A stretch of 64,000 nt of DNA, taken from positions 1,116,001 through 1,180,000 of the forward strand of contig NZ_SZUA01000002.1 of NCBI RefSeq assembly GCF_005239095.1. The letters are read 5' to 3'. This document shows, one piece after another, positions 35,669 through 45,358 of the stretch (its first letter is position 1; the number at the start of each line of letters is the position of its first letter). A program made the position numbers and the translations under genes. The notes under the pieces were generated by a model. The model saw nothing but the letters and a program-made list of their open reading frames with translations, was not told the DNA's origin and made no database searches. Source of the DNA: Luteimonas gilva. GTDB lineage: Bacteria; Pseudomonadota; Gammaproteobacteria; Xanthomonadales; Xanthomonadaceae.

Positions 35669-37348
35669 ATGACCGATACGCAATGGTGGCGCGGCGCCGT
35701 CGTCTACCAGATCTATCCGCGCAGTTTCCTGGACACCGACGGCGACGGGGTCGGCGATCTGCCGGGCATCGTCGACAAGCTCGACTACGTCGCGCGGTTG
35801 GGCGTGGATGCGATCTGGGTATCGCCGTTCTTCAAGTCGCCGATGGCCGATTTCGGCTACGACATCGCCGATTATCGTGCGGTCGATCCGCTGTTCGGCA
35901 CGCTCGCCGACTTCGACCGCCTGCTGGCCAAGGCCCATGCGCTGGGCTTGAAGGTGATGATCGACCAGGTGCTCAGCCACACCTCGGTCGAACACGAATG
36001 GTTCAAGCAAAGCCGGCAAAGCCGCGACGACTCCCGGGCCGACTGGTACGTCTGGGCCGATGCGCGCGAGGACGGCGCGCCGCCCAACAATTGGCTGTCG
36101 CTGTTCGGCGGCGTCGCATGGAAATGGGAACCTCGGCGCGGCCAGTACTACCTGCACAATTTCCTGTCTTCGCAACCGGACCTCAATTTCCACAATCCGC
36201 AAGTGCGGGCCGCGGTGCTCGGCGAGGTGGAGTTCTGGCTCAAGCGCGGCGTCGACGGTTTGCGCTTGGACGCGATCAACTTCTGCTTCCACGACAAGCG
36301 GCTGCGCGACAATCCGCCCAAGCCGCCGGAGAAGCGGGTGGGCCGCGGCTTCAGCCCGGACAACCCGTACGCGTTCCAATACCACTACTACAACAACACG
36401 CAGCCGGAGAATCTGGCTTTCCTGGAAGAGCTGCGCGCGCTGCTCGATCGCTACCCCGGGACGGCTGCGCTCGGCGAAATCTCGTCCGAGGATTCGTTGG
36501 CGACCACCGCCGAGTACACCCGCGGACGCCGTCTGCATATGGGCTACAGCTTCGAACTGCTGACCGACGACTGCAGCGCCGCCTACGTCCGCGACACCGT
36601 GAACCGGCTGGAAGCGGTGCTGGACGAGGGTTGGCCTTGCTGGGCGCTGTCCAACCACGACGTGCGCCGCGCGATCACGCGCTGGGGCGGTACGGACGCC
36701 GCGCCGGCATTGGCCAAGCTCTTGAACGCGATGCTGTGTTCGCTGCGCGGATCGGTGTGCTTGTATCAGGGCGAGGAACTGGGCTTGGGCGAAGCCGACG
36801 TGCCATACGAGGCTTTGCGCGATCCTTACGGCATCGCGTTCTGGCCGAATTTCAAAGGCCGCGACGGCTGCCGCACGCCGATGCCGTGGACCGCGGATGC
36901 GAATGGCGGATTCAGCGGTGCAGAGCCTTGGTTGCCGGTGCCGGAACGCCACCGCCTATCTTCCGTTGCGGAGCAGGACCGCGATCCGGATTCGGTGCTG
37001 AACGCGTTCAGGGCTTTCCTGCATTGGCGCAAGACGCAGCCGGCATTGGTGCTGGGCTCGATCCGGATGCTCGATACGCCGGAGCCTGTGCTCGCGTTCG
37101 TGCGCGAGTATGCGGGCGAAGAAATTTTGGCGGCATTCAATCTGTCCGCCGCCGAAGTGCGGGTTGAGTTGCCTTTCGTGGTCGCTGAATCTCTAGATGG
37201 GCATGCGCTGCCCGCAGGCATGCACAGCGAAGGCTATGTGACTTTGCCCGCTTTCGGCGCGTTGTATGCGCGCGCGGATCGCATAGCTGTTTCCTCCCTC
37301 CTCGTGGGGGAGGATGCCCGAAGGGCAGGAGAGGGGGCGCGAGCGTAG
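35669..37348 (+). CDS. GH13 alpha-glucosidase / alpha-glucosyl transferase, XgtA-like
   Basis: The product is 559 residues and cytoplasmic, with no signal peptide. It hydrolyses maltose-type alpha-glucosides or transfers their glucose. It closely resembles Xanthomonas XgtA: WWRGAVVYQIYPRSFLD, WVSPFFKSPMADFGYDIADY, GLRLDAINFCFHD, ALGEISSEDSLATTAEYT and LSNHDVRRA. The nucleophile and acid/base fall at Asp201 and Glu270, the same numbers I recall for XgtA. The ATG at 35669 follows GCAGCAGG. The last ~20 residues (from about VSSLLVGEDARRAGEGARA) are encoded by an intergenic repeat (R6), which also supplies the stop codon, so the tail is probably not part of the fold. It opens the maltooligosaccharide cluster and has a candidate operator upstream. 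Confidence 0.93.
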   Translation: MTDTQWWRGAVVYQIYPRSFLDTDGDGVGDLPGIVDKLDYVARLGVDAIWVSPFFKSPMADFGYDIADYRAVDPLFGTLADFDRLLAKAHALGLKVMIDQVLSHTSVEHEWFKQSRQSRDDSRADWYVWADAREDGAPPNNWLSLFGGVAWKWEPRRGQYYLHNFLSSQPDLNFHNPQVRAAVLGEVEFWLKRGVDGLRLDAINFCFHDKRLRDNPPKPPEKRVGRGFSPDNPYAFQYHYYNNTQPENLAFLEELRALLDRYPGTAALGEISSEDSLATTAEYTRGRRLHMGYSFELLTDDCSAAYVRDTVNRLEAVLDEGWPCWALSNHDVRRAITRWGGTDAAPALAKLLNAMLCSLRGSVCLYQGEELGLGEADVPYEALRDPYGIAFWPNFKGRDGCRTPMPWTADANGGFSGAEPWLPVPERHRLSSVAEQDRDPDSVLNAFRAFLHWRKTQPALVLGSIRMLDTPEPVLAFVREYAGEEILAAFNLSAAEVRVELPFVVAESLDGHALPAGMHSEGYVTLPAFGALYARADRIAVSSLLVGEDARRAGEGARA

Positions 37349-37452
37349 CGAGTGCTTTTTGCTCTTATCGTGGTTGTTGTTCTCCGCCAAAAGCCGAACC
37401 CTCTCCCTGGCGCTTCGTGCCTGTCCCTCTCCCGCAAAGGGCAGAGGGCAGG
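37292..37452. repeat. Imperfect inverted repeat, family R6 (CCCTCTCCC type), overlapping a gene end
   Basis: TCCTCCCTCCTCGTGGGGGAGGATGCC and GGCAGGAGAGGGGGCG on the left match, in inverted order, the CCCTCTCCC and GGCAGAGGGCAGG words on the right. It covers the 3' end of the alpha-glucosidase frame and the start of the 304-base gap before the TonB receptor. A second member is at 47860-48052. Confidence 0.6.
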
Positions 37453-37520
37453 TTTGTCGGTGCTTGTTCGACGAGCATGCTGCATTGCAGCGCGAATGCG
37501 GTCGACGCATCGGCCGCAAT

Positions 37521-37533
37521 GAATACGTATGCA
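37521..37533 (+). promoter_or_regulatory. Candidate LacI-family operator, copy 2 (GAATACGTATGCA)
   Basis: It is an exact copy of the 13-base element at 35583 and is followed by TGCAATTG, so ATGCAT and ATACGTAT palindromes overlap here. It lies 119 bases before the TonB receptor start, within a 304-base stretch that otherwise holds only the R6 repeat and the receptor leader. Confidence 0.5.
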
Positions 37534-37652
37534 TGCAATTGTTTCCGCCGCCGCGCCGAACCACCATGGCGGCAGGCGAAAAAAGCGCGCCGACGAGCGC
37601 GCGCCGCCGCCAACCGATCCGAAAAATCAACGACCCGGAGGGGGTGCGTCTG

Positions 37653-40448
37653 ATGTCCAAGTCCGTTATCCAGCGGCGCAACTTGCTGGCGATCTCGCTG
37701 GCGGCCGCATGCGCGAGCGTCGCCTTCGGCGCGACGGCGCAAGAACAGGCCGCGCCGGCTCCCGCGGCGCCCGCGCCGCAAGCGGCCGCCGACGCGACCA
37801 CGCTGCAGACCGTGCAAGTGACCGGCAACCGCCGCGTGCAGTCGATCCAGGACTACGCCGGCACCATCCAGTCGTTCACCGGCGAGGAACTGGACAAGCT
37901 GGGCGTCAACACCGACATCCGCAATCTCTCGGCCGTGGTGCCCGCGCTGCAGATCACCAAGCAGGAAGGCAAATACGAGATGTACCTGCGCGGCATCGGC
38001 GCATCGGACTCGGATTTCTCGTCCGATCCGGCCGTGGCCACCTATTACAACGGCATCTACCTGCCGCGGCCGCGTTCGATCGGCCCGATGTTCTTCGACG
38101 TGCAGCGCGTGGAAGTCAACAAAGGCCCGCAGGGCACGGTGCGCGGCCGCAACGCGGCGGCGGGCTCGATCAACGTCATCCCCAACCAGCCCGAACTCGG
38201 CGCGTTCAACGGCAACTTGAAGGTCGGCGCGGGCAATTACGATTTCCGCCAGTACGAAGGCGTGGTCAACATCCCGCTCGGCGAGACTGTGGCCGCGCGC
38301 GTGGCGCTGTTCAACGAATCGCGCGACTCCTACATCAAGAACGGCTATCCGTTCGACTTGGAAGGCCCCGGCGCGCTCGACAACTCGGCCGGCCGCGTTT
38401 CCTTCTTGTGGGAACCGAACGATAAGTTCTCCGCTTACGTGATGCTGGACAAGGTGAAGGAAGAAGGCACCGGCGATCCGGGCATGTTCACCGAGCGCGC
38501 CCAGGCCGCCGGCTACGACATCGACGACCTGGACGATCCGTTCCGCCAGTATTTCCGCACCCAAGGCAAGACCACCAACGACATCGAAGGCATCGCCGGC
38601 ACCTTCACCTACCATTTCAACGATGCGGTGTCGGTCGAGTTCAACACCTCCTACCGAAAATACGATTTCTACAACCGCAACGCCTCGCGCGAATGGCAGC
38701 TGGGCCCGGTCTATCCCGGTTCCGAGCGCGAGGCTTACCACAATCCCGAACGCCTGAACTGGTACGACACCTTCATGCAGGCCGACAAGTCGAAGACGCG
38801 CACCAACGAACTGCGCTTCTTCGGCGACACCGGCCGTCTGGTCTGGTCGGCGGGCGTGTTCAACTACAACGAGAAGTACGACTACGTCTCTTGGGACGTG
38901 GGCAACGGCTATTTCGGCGATTGCGAGTGGTTCGCGCCCGGCACCACCTGCGGCTGGCAGGATGGCCTGGGCGGCGAGAACCGCGGCAACGGCTCGGAAG
39001 TCGAATCCAACGCCGTCTACGCGGACTTCAGCTTCTCGGTCAACGACGGCTTCCGCCTGATCGGCGGCGCGCGCTACACCAAGGACAAGAAGACGGCGCG
39101 CGAGCACCACGTCAAATACCAGTTCGTGATTCCCGACGGCTTGTTCGAAGACTTCTTCGGACAGCCGCCGAACACGACGACCAATCCTTGGACCACCGGC
39201 CTGGTCATCCTGTCGCCGGGTTTCCGATTGCAGGCGCCCGGCAACCGCATGCCCACGCCCACCGTGTGCACCAACAACGACTGGACGCCGGCCGCGACCG
39301 CGGGCTGCAACAACGGCATCGACTATTTCCTCAACGGCTTCAGCAGCTTGGGTTACAAGGACAACTGGGGCGCGTTCCTCGACACCTACCGCGACCAGAT
39401 CGACGTGATCATGCGTTCGGACTACGGCCCGACCGCCACCAGCGTCAACGTCTACGAGGACAGCTTCGTCGATTGGCGCGCCGGCGCCGAATACGACCTG
39501 GACGACGACAAGATGCTGTACGCCACCGTCTCGACCGGCACCCGCTCGGGCGGCCTGAACCGGCCGATGCGGCTGGCCGACGGCACCAACCTGTCGGTGA
39601 CGTTCAAGCCGGAAAAGCTCACTTCGTACGAAGTGGGCTTGAAGAGCGATTGGAAATTCGGCGATGTGCCGGTACGCCTCAACGCGGCCTTGTTCTATTA
39701 CGACTATCAGGACAAAGTCTTGCAGAACATGATCGACGTGCCGACGCCGACGCCGGACAACCCGAACGCGGTGACGCGCAACGTGCTGAACGACAACGCG
39801 GCCAACGCCAGCGTGCTCGGCCTGGAGTTGGAAGGCCAGGTCGGCTTCGCGCACGGCTTGAACCTAGGCTACAACTTCACCTACCTGGACACCGAATTCA
39901 AGGATTCGGACGTGCTCGACACGCGCGCCCGCGGCGCCGACGCCGGCTTGATCGTGCCGCTGGATGGCAACCGTTTGCCGAATACCTCCAAGTACAACGT
40001 CAACCTCAACCTGTCGCAGACCGTTGACGTGAACTGGGGTTCGGTGAGCTCGTTCGATTGGACGGTGAACCTGGCCTACCGCTCCGACTATTTCCTCACC
40101 GCCTACAACAGCCGCGGCTTCAAGGGCGTGTACGACGGCGGCGGCAACCGAGTGGGCGTGGTCGAGGTTCCGCTGTCGGAGATGGGCTTCAATAACGGCT
40201 CGAACCCGGCCCAGATCGGTCCGCCGGCGAACGGCTCGGCGATGCGCGACACGGTCGGCGGTTTCACCACGCTCAATGTGTCGGCCGGCTTGAACTTCGG
40301 CGAGGAAGAGCGGTTCCGCATCGACGGGTTCGTGTCCAACCTGACCGACGAGGCGTATTCGGGCAAGGGCTTCATCAACGAATCGGTGAACATCCGCTAC
40401 CTCAACACCCCGCGCATGTTCGGCGTGCGGTTCAGCGCGAAGTTTTGA
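37653..40448 (+). CDS. TonB-dependent receptor, likely for maltooligosaccharides
   Basis: The 931-residue outer-membrane receptor starts at ATG 37653, with GGAGGGGG about eight bases upstream. A signal peptide (NLLAISLAAACASVAFGATA) is followed by an Ala/Pro-rich segment and the TonB-box-like TLQTVQVTGNR. The plug domain has SFTGEELDKLGVNTDIRNLS, YLRGIGASDSDFSSDPAVAT and VEVNKGPQGTVRGRNAAAGS. The barrel ends in the expected terminal Phe (RMFGVRFSAKF). Its neighbours are an alpha-glucosidase, an MFS sugar transporter, an amylase-like lipoprotein and a LacI regulator. This fits the maltose uptake receptors (MalA type) known from Caulobacter and Xanthomonas. The substrate is inferred from that context only. 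Confidence 0.93.
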   Translation: MSKSVIQRRNLLAISLAAACASVAFGATAQEQAAPAPAAPAPQAAADATTLQTVQVTGNRRVQSIQDYAGTIQSFTGEELDKLGVNTDIRNLSAVVPALQITKQEGKYEMYLRGIGASDSDFSSDPAVATYYNGIYLPRPRSIGPMFFDVQRVEVNKGPQGTVRGRNAAAGSINVIPNQPELGAFNGNLKVGAGNYDFRQYEGVVNIPLGETVAARVALFNESRDSYIKNGYPFDLEGPGALDNSAGRVSFLWEPNDKFSAYVMLDKVKEEGTGDPGMFTERAQAAGYDIDDLDDPFRQYFRTQGKTTNDIEGIAGTFTYHFNDAVSVEFNTSYRKYDFYNRNASREWQLGPVYPGSEREAYHNPERLNWYDTFMQADKSKTRTNELRFFGDTGRLVWSAGVFNYNEKYDYVSWDVGNGYFGDCEWFAPGTTCGWQDGLGGENRGNGSEVESNAVYADFSFSVNDGFRLIGGARYTKDKKTAREHHVKYQFVIPDGLFEDFFGQPPNTTTNPWTTGLVILSPGFRLQAPGNRMPTPTVCTNNDWTPAATAGCNNGIDYFLNGFSSLGYKDNWGAFLDTYRDQIDVIMRSDYGPTATSVNVYEDSFVDWRAGAEYDLDDDKMLYATVSTGTRSGGLNRPMRLADGTNLSVTFKPEKLTSYEVGLKSDWKFGDVPVRLNAALFYYDYQDKVLQNMIDVPTPTPDNPNAVTRNVLNDNAANASVLGLELEGQVGFAHGLNLGYNFTYLDTEFKDSDVLDTRARGADAGLIVPLDGNRLPNTSKYNVNLNLSQTVDVNWGSVSSFDWTVNLAYRSDYFLTAYNSRGFKGVYDGGGNRVGVVEVPLSEMGFNNGSNPAQIGPPANGSAMRDTVGGFTTLNVSAGLNFGEEERFRIDGFVSNLTDEAYSGKGFINESVNIRYLNTPRMFGVRFSAKF

Positions 40449-40458
40449 CCTTCCCAGG

Positions 40459-40551
40459 CCGTCATCCCGGCGAAAGCCGGGATCCAGGGGATTCGGCGCC
40501 GTTCGCAGATCCGACGGAATCCCTGGGTCCCGGCTTTCGCCGGGATGGCGG
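40459..40551. repeat. Inverted repeat, family R5 (GTCATCCCGGCGAAAGCCGGG type)
   Basis: Left arm 40459-40494 and right arm 40517-40551 are near-complementary. They are built from CCCGGCGAAAGCCGGGATCC and its complement. It fills most of the 154-base gap between the TonB receptor and the MFS gene. A second copy is at 48932-49009. Confidence 0.85.
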
Positions 40552-40602
40552 TGAAGGGAGCAGCGTTGCCATCCTCACCGGACCGCAGGCACGATTCCGC
40601 GC

Positions 40603-42090
40603 ATGACGACCAAACCGCAGCTGTCGTTCTGGCAGATCTGGAACATGTGCTTCGGATTCCTCGGAATCCAGTTCGGTTTCGCTTTGCAGAACGCGAACGT
40701 CAGTCGCATTTTCCAGACCTTGGGCGCCGAGGTCGACGACATCCCGATGCTGTGGATCGCCGCGCCGCTGACCGGGCTGCTGGTGCAGCCGGTGATAGGT
40801 TACCTGTCCGACCGCACCTGGACGCGGCTGGGGCGGCGCCGGCCGTATTTCCTGTTCGGCGCGATCTTCGCGACGCTGGCTTTGTTCGCGATGCCGAATT
40901 CTCCGACGCTTTGGATCGCGGCCGGATTGCTGTGGATCCTGGACGCATCGATCAACGTATCGATGGAACCGTTCCGCGCCTTCGTCGGCGATCAACTCGC
41001 GCCCGCGCAACGGCCCAGCGGCTATGCGATGCAGAGTTTTTTCATCGGCGTCGGTTCGGTCGTCGCCAGCTTGCTGCCGTGGTTGCTGGCCCAGGCGGGC
41101 GTCGGCAACACCGCGGGCGCCGGCGAAGTGCCGGATACCGTGCGCTTCGCTTTCTATTTGGGCGGCGCGGTGCTGTTCCTGGCGATCGGTTGGACCGTGT
41201 TGCGCACGCGCGAGCATCCGCCCGAAGCGTTGGCCGCGTTCGACGATGCCGCGTCGAGGCCGGCACAGTGCAGCGACGCGGCTCCGCTTGCGCGTTTCGA
41301 CGGCATCGCCTGGCTGGCTGCAGGCATCCTCGGCGCTTTATCCGTGCGCTACTTCGGCTGGGACAAGCAGTTGTACGTGCTCGCGGGCGGCATCGCCGCC
41401 TACGGGCTGGCGTTGCTGGCGGCCGCCTGTTCGCGCCCGCAGGGCATGCTCGCCACGCTCGTGCGCGATCTGCGTGCGATGCCGGACACGATGCGCCGCC
41501 TGGCCGTGGTCCAGTTCTTTTCCTGGTTCGCGCTGTTCGCGATGTGGATCTACACCACCTCGGCGGTCACCTCGGTCCATTACGGCAGCGCCGATACGGC
41601 GTCGGCGGCCTACAACGAAGGCGCCAACTGGGTCGGCGTGCTGTTCGCGGCCTACAACGGCTTCGCCGCATTGGCGGCGATCGCGATTCCGTGGATGGTA
41701 CGACGCGTGGGCCTGCGCATCAGCCACCTGATCAACGCCAGCCTGGGCGGCATCGGGCTGTTGTCGTTCCTGTGGATACGCGATCCGCACTGGCTGCTGC
41801 TGTCGATGGCCGGCGTCGGCTTCGCCTGGGCCTCGATCCTGTCGCTGCCGTACGCGTTGCTGTCCGACAGCCTGCCGGCGCAGAAGATGGGCGTGTACAT
41901 GGGCATCTTCAATTTCTTCATCGTGATTCCGCAACTGGTCGCGGCCAGCCTGCTCGGATTGCTGCTGAAGACCTTCTTCGGCGGCCAGCCGATCCAGGCG
42001 TTGGCGATCGGCGGCGTCAGCCTGATCGTCGCGGGCTTGTGCGTGCTGCGGGTCGCCGAACCCTCACCGTCGCCGGTGCCGGCGCGATGA
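40603..42090 (+). CDS. MFS sugar transporter (sucrose/maltose symporter type)
   Basis: The 495-residue protein has about 12 membrane helices. LSFWQIWNMCFGFLGIQFGF at the N-terminus, the loop GYLSDRTWTRLGRRRPYF (the MFS RxGRR signature), and DASINVSMEPFRAFVGDQL identify the SLC45/GPH-like sucrose-maltose branch. This branch includes Caulobacter MalY and Xanthomonas relatives. It would carry oligosaccharides that entered the periplasm through the TonB receptor across the inner membrane by proton symport. Its stop overlaps the start of the amylase-like gene (ATGA), so the two are co-translated. Confidence 0.92.
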   Translation: MTTKPQLSFWQIWNMCFGFLGIQFGFALQNANVSRIFQTLGAEVDDIPMLWIAAPLTGLLVQPVIGYLSDRTWTRLGRRRPYFLFGAIFATLALFAMPNSPTLWIAAGLLWILDASINVSMEPFRAFVGDQLAPAQRPSGYAMQSFFIGVGSVVASLLPWLLAQAGVGNTAGAGEVPDTVRFAFYLGGAVLFLAIGWTVLRTREHPPEALAAFDDAASRPAQCSDAAPLARFDGIAWLAAGILGALSVRYFGWDKQLYVLAGGIAAYGLALLAAACSRPQGMLATLVRDLRAMPDTMRRLAVVQFFSWFALFAMWIYTTSAVTSVHYGSADTASAAYNEGANWVGVLFAAYNGFAALAAIAIPWMVRRVGLRISHLINASLGGIGLLSFLWIRDPHWLLLSMAGVGFAWASILSLPYALLSDSLPAQKMGVYMGIFNFFIVIPQLVAASLLGLLLKTFFGGQPIQALAIGGVSLIVAGLCVLRVAEPSPSPVPAR

Positions 42091-43796
42091 AACGCTGGCT
42101 GACGTTGTTCGTCGCGATCTCGCTGACCGGATGCGCGCAGCGCGGCGCGGTGCGGACGGAAGAGTTCTACGGCACCGGCGAACCGTTCGCCGGCGAAGCG
42201 GTGTATTTCGTGCTGACCGACCGTTTCGTCAACGGCGATCCGGGCAACGACCAGCGGAAGCAGGGCGGCGCGCATCCCACCTTCGACCGTCGCATTCCCG
42301 GACCGAACGGCGAGAGCGACAACATCGGCTACCTGGGCGGCGACTTCAAAGGCATCGTCGAGCACGCGGACTACATCCGCGGCATGGGATTCACCGCGGT
42401 GTGGGTCACACCCATCGTCGACAACCCCGACGAAAGCTTCACCGGCGGCAAACCGGCCAGCTGGGGCAGCTTCTGGACCGACCGGGGAAAGACCGGCTAT
42501 CACGGCTACTGGGGCGTGAACTTCTACCGGCTCGACGAGCATTTGCCGAGTCCGGGCTTGGATTTCGCGGATTTCACGGCCGCGATGAAAGCCCGTAATC
42601 TGAAAGTGGTGCTCGACATCGTCGCCAACCACGGCTCGCCGGCCTACACGATGCCGCGCGACCAGCCCAAGTTCGGCAAGGTCTACGACCGCGACGGCCG
42701 CCTGCTGGCCGACCAACAGAACCTGCCGCCCGAGAAATTGGATCCCGTCCGCAATCCGTTGCACCGGTTCTACAACACCAAGCCCGGGGTGGCCGAACTA
42801 TCGGATTTCAACGAGAACAATCCAGAGGTGCTCGACTACCTGGCCGGCGCCTACGAGCAATGGGCGGGACAGGGCGCGGCCGCGTTCCGCATCGACACGT
42901 TGGGCTGGATGCCGCACGCGTTCTGGAAGAAGTTCGCCGACCGCATCCGCGCGCGCCATCCGGGCTTCTTCATGTTCGGCGAGAACTTCGAGTACGACGC
43001 CGCCAAGATCTCGCCGCATACCTGGCCGGAGAACGGATCGATCAGCGTGCTCGATTTCCCGTTGAAGCAAGGTATGGAAGACGTCTTCGGCAAGAAGCGT
43101 GTCGGCTTCGAACGGCTCGCTGCGGCGCTGCACCTGCAGGATGGGCTGTACGCCAATCCCTACGAACTGATGACCTTCTACGACAACCACGACATGCCTC
43201 GGCTGGACGCGACCGACGAGGGCTTCATCGACGCGAACCACTGGCTGTTCACTGCGCGCGGCATCCCGGTGGTCTATTACGGCTCGGAGATCGGCTTCAT
43301 GCGCGGCCGTGCCGAGCATGCGGGCAACCGCAACTACTTCGGGACCGAAGGCATCGCGGCTGCCATGGGCCATCCGATCCGGGAAAAGTTGGCGCGCATC
43401 GCCAAGCTGCGCGCGGCGACGCCGGCGTTGCAGCGTGGTTTGCAGATCGATTTGGAACTGCGGGGCGATCGCGCCGCGTTCTATCGGGTTTACCAGCGCG
43501 GCGGCGTGCACCAGGTCGCGCTCGTGTTGTTGAACAAGGGCAATGCGCCGGCCAGGTTCGAAGTGCGCGACAAGCTGCAGCCCGGCGTTTGGCGCGGAGC
43601 GTTCGACGGCCGGACGATCGAGGTCGCCGAAGGCGGGGCGCTGACGGCGGACGTGCCCGCGCACGGCGTCGACGTGCTCCTGCTCGATGCCCCCATCGTC
43701 CTGCCGGCATTGAGGGCGGTGTTGGTCGAGGCGATGGGGAAGTCGCGCCGGGCCGACGCCCCTGCCGTTCTTCCCCCTTTGAAAAAGGGGGATTGA
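42087..43796 (+). CDS. GH13 alpha-amylase-like periplasmic lipoprotein
   Basis: The 569-residue product has a lipoprotein signal (KRWLTLFVAISLTGC, lipobox LTGC). The GH13 barrel is complete: VYFVLTDRFVNGDP, GFTAVWVTPIVDNP, VVLDIVANHGSP, the nucleophile Asp270 in AFRIDTLGW, acid/base Glu299 in FMFGENFEYD, and Asp369 in FYDNHDMPR. The opening NGDPGN region resembles the calcium-binding start of amylases and CGTases. It would cut imported malto-oligosaccharides in the periplasm. The C-terminus VLPPLKKGD and the stop come from an R1 intergenic repeat. This tail and the preceding ~20 residues are probably a read-in rather than fold. The gene overlaps the MFS stop. Confidence 0.92.
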   Translation: MKRWLTLFVAISLTGCAQRGAVRTEEFYGTGEPFAGEAVYFVLTDRFVNGDPGNDQRKQGGAHPTFDRRIPGPNGESDNIGYLGGDFKGIVEHADYIRGMGFTAVWVTPIVDNPDESFTGGKPASWGSFWTDRGKTGYHGYWGVNFYRLDEHLPSPGLDFADFTAAMKARNLKVVLDIVANHGSPAYTMPRDQPKFGKVYDRDGRLLADQQNLPPEKLDPVRNPLHRFYNTKPGVAELSDFNENNPEVLDYLAGAYEQWAGQGAAAFRIDTLGWMPHAFWKKFADRIRARHPGFFMFGENFEYDAAKISPHTWPENGSISVLDFPLKQGMEDVFGKKRVGFERLAAALHLQDGLYANPYELMTFYDNHDMPRLDATDEGFIDANHWLFTARGIPVVYYGSEIGFMRGRAEHAGNRNYFGTEGIAAAMGHPIREKLARIAKLRAATPALQRGLQIDLELRGDRAAFYRVYQRGGVHQVALVLLNKGNAPARFEVRDKLQPGVWRGAFDGRTIEVAEGGALTADVPAHGVDVLLLDAPIVLPALRAVLVEAMGKSRRADAPAVLPPLKKGD

Positions 43797-43881
43797 GGGG
43801 GATTTGCTTTTGATCTTCAAAGCAAGATCAACAGCAAATCCCCCATCGCCTTCGGCGATTTGGCCCCTTTTTCAAAGGGGG
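43772..43881. repeat. Large inverted repeat, family R1, overlapping a gene end
   Basis: Left arm 43773-43811 and right arm 43830-43881 share CCCCCTTTGAAAAAGGGGG and GATTTGCTTTT with the copy at 5489-5587. The right arm carries a small extra hairpin (ATCGCCTTCGGCGAT). The left arm encodes the last residues and the stop of the GH13 lipoprotein. The repeat may also act as the terminator between two convergent genes. Confidence 0.85.
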
Positions 43882-43914
43882 CGACAGCAGGAGCGGCGAA
43901 TGCACGCTGCGGCG

Positions 43915-45086
<1,172 letters not shown>

Positions 45087-45087
45087 G

Positions 45088-45115
45088 TTCCGGGCGGACG
45101 GTTTCGGGCTAGAAT
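45088..45115 (+). promoter_or_regulatory. Candidate promoter of the thrS operon
   Basis: TAGAAT at 45110-45115 is a good -10. TTCCGG at 45088-45093, 16 bases upstream, is a poor -35. Transcription from about 45122 would place the Thr-rich leader peptide 50 bases into the RNA and the terminator about 100 bases in, a suitable layout for attenuation. Confidence 0.5.
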
Positions 45116-45171
45116 CGTCCCCAGCAACCCGGAACGAGGTGGCCCGCGGAAACGCCGGCCGAGCGTGCGAC

Positions 45172-45198
45172 ATGAGCACTACCACCGCCCACCGCTGA
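45172..45198 (+). CDS. Thr-rich leader peptide MSTTTAHR upstream of thrS (candidate attenuator peptide)
   Basis: The mini-ORF ATG AGC ACT ACC ACC GCC CAC CGC TGA encodes eight residues with three consecutive Thr codons. It sits between a likely promoter and an intrinsic terminator, upstream of threonyl-tRNA synthetase. Leader peptides rich in the cognate amino acid are the hallmark of ribosome-mediated attenuation, as in the thr and pheST operons of enteric bacteria. Enteric thrS itself is instead controlled by binding of ThrRS to its own mRNA. The ribosome site is weak (CGAG about nine bases upstream), and I could not establish a strong antiterminator. Expression is not proven. Confidence 0.6.
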   Translation: MSTTTAHR

Positions 45199-45224
45199 TC
45201 CCCGCCCGAGGCCCTCCTAAGCAG

Positions 45225-45245
45225 GCGCCCTCGCGGCGCTTTTTT
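45225..45245 (+). terminator. Intrinsic terminator in the thrS leader
   Basis: GCGCC (45225-45229) pairs with GGCGC (45235-45239) over a CTCGC loop and is followed directly by TTTTTT. It lies 26 bases after the leader peptide stop and 113 bases before the thrS start. A competing CGAGG/CCTCG pairing (45207-45211 with 45229-45233) would disrupt it. Confidence 0.8.
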
Positions 45246-45266
45246 GTTGCCTAGCTTTGCTTGTCT

Positions 45267-45338
45267 TTGTGGGAGCGGCTTCAGCCGCGAGCTCTTCCCG
45301 AAAGCGGCGAAAGCTCGCGGCTGAAGCCGCTCCCACAA
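45267..45338. repeat. Inverted repeat, family R3 (GTGGGAGCGGCTTCAGCCGCGAGC type)
   Basis: Perfectly complementary 27-base arms (45267-45293 and 45312-45338) sit between the attenuator and the thrS start, ending 20 bases before the ATG. The hairpin is in the 5' untranslated RNA and could influence thrS translation. Confidence 0.9.
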
Positions 45339-45358
45339 GAAACCGAATCCCGAACCCG

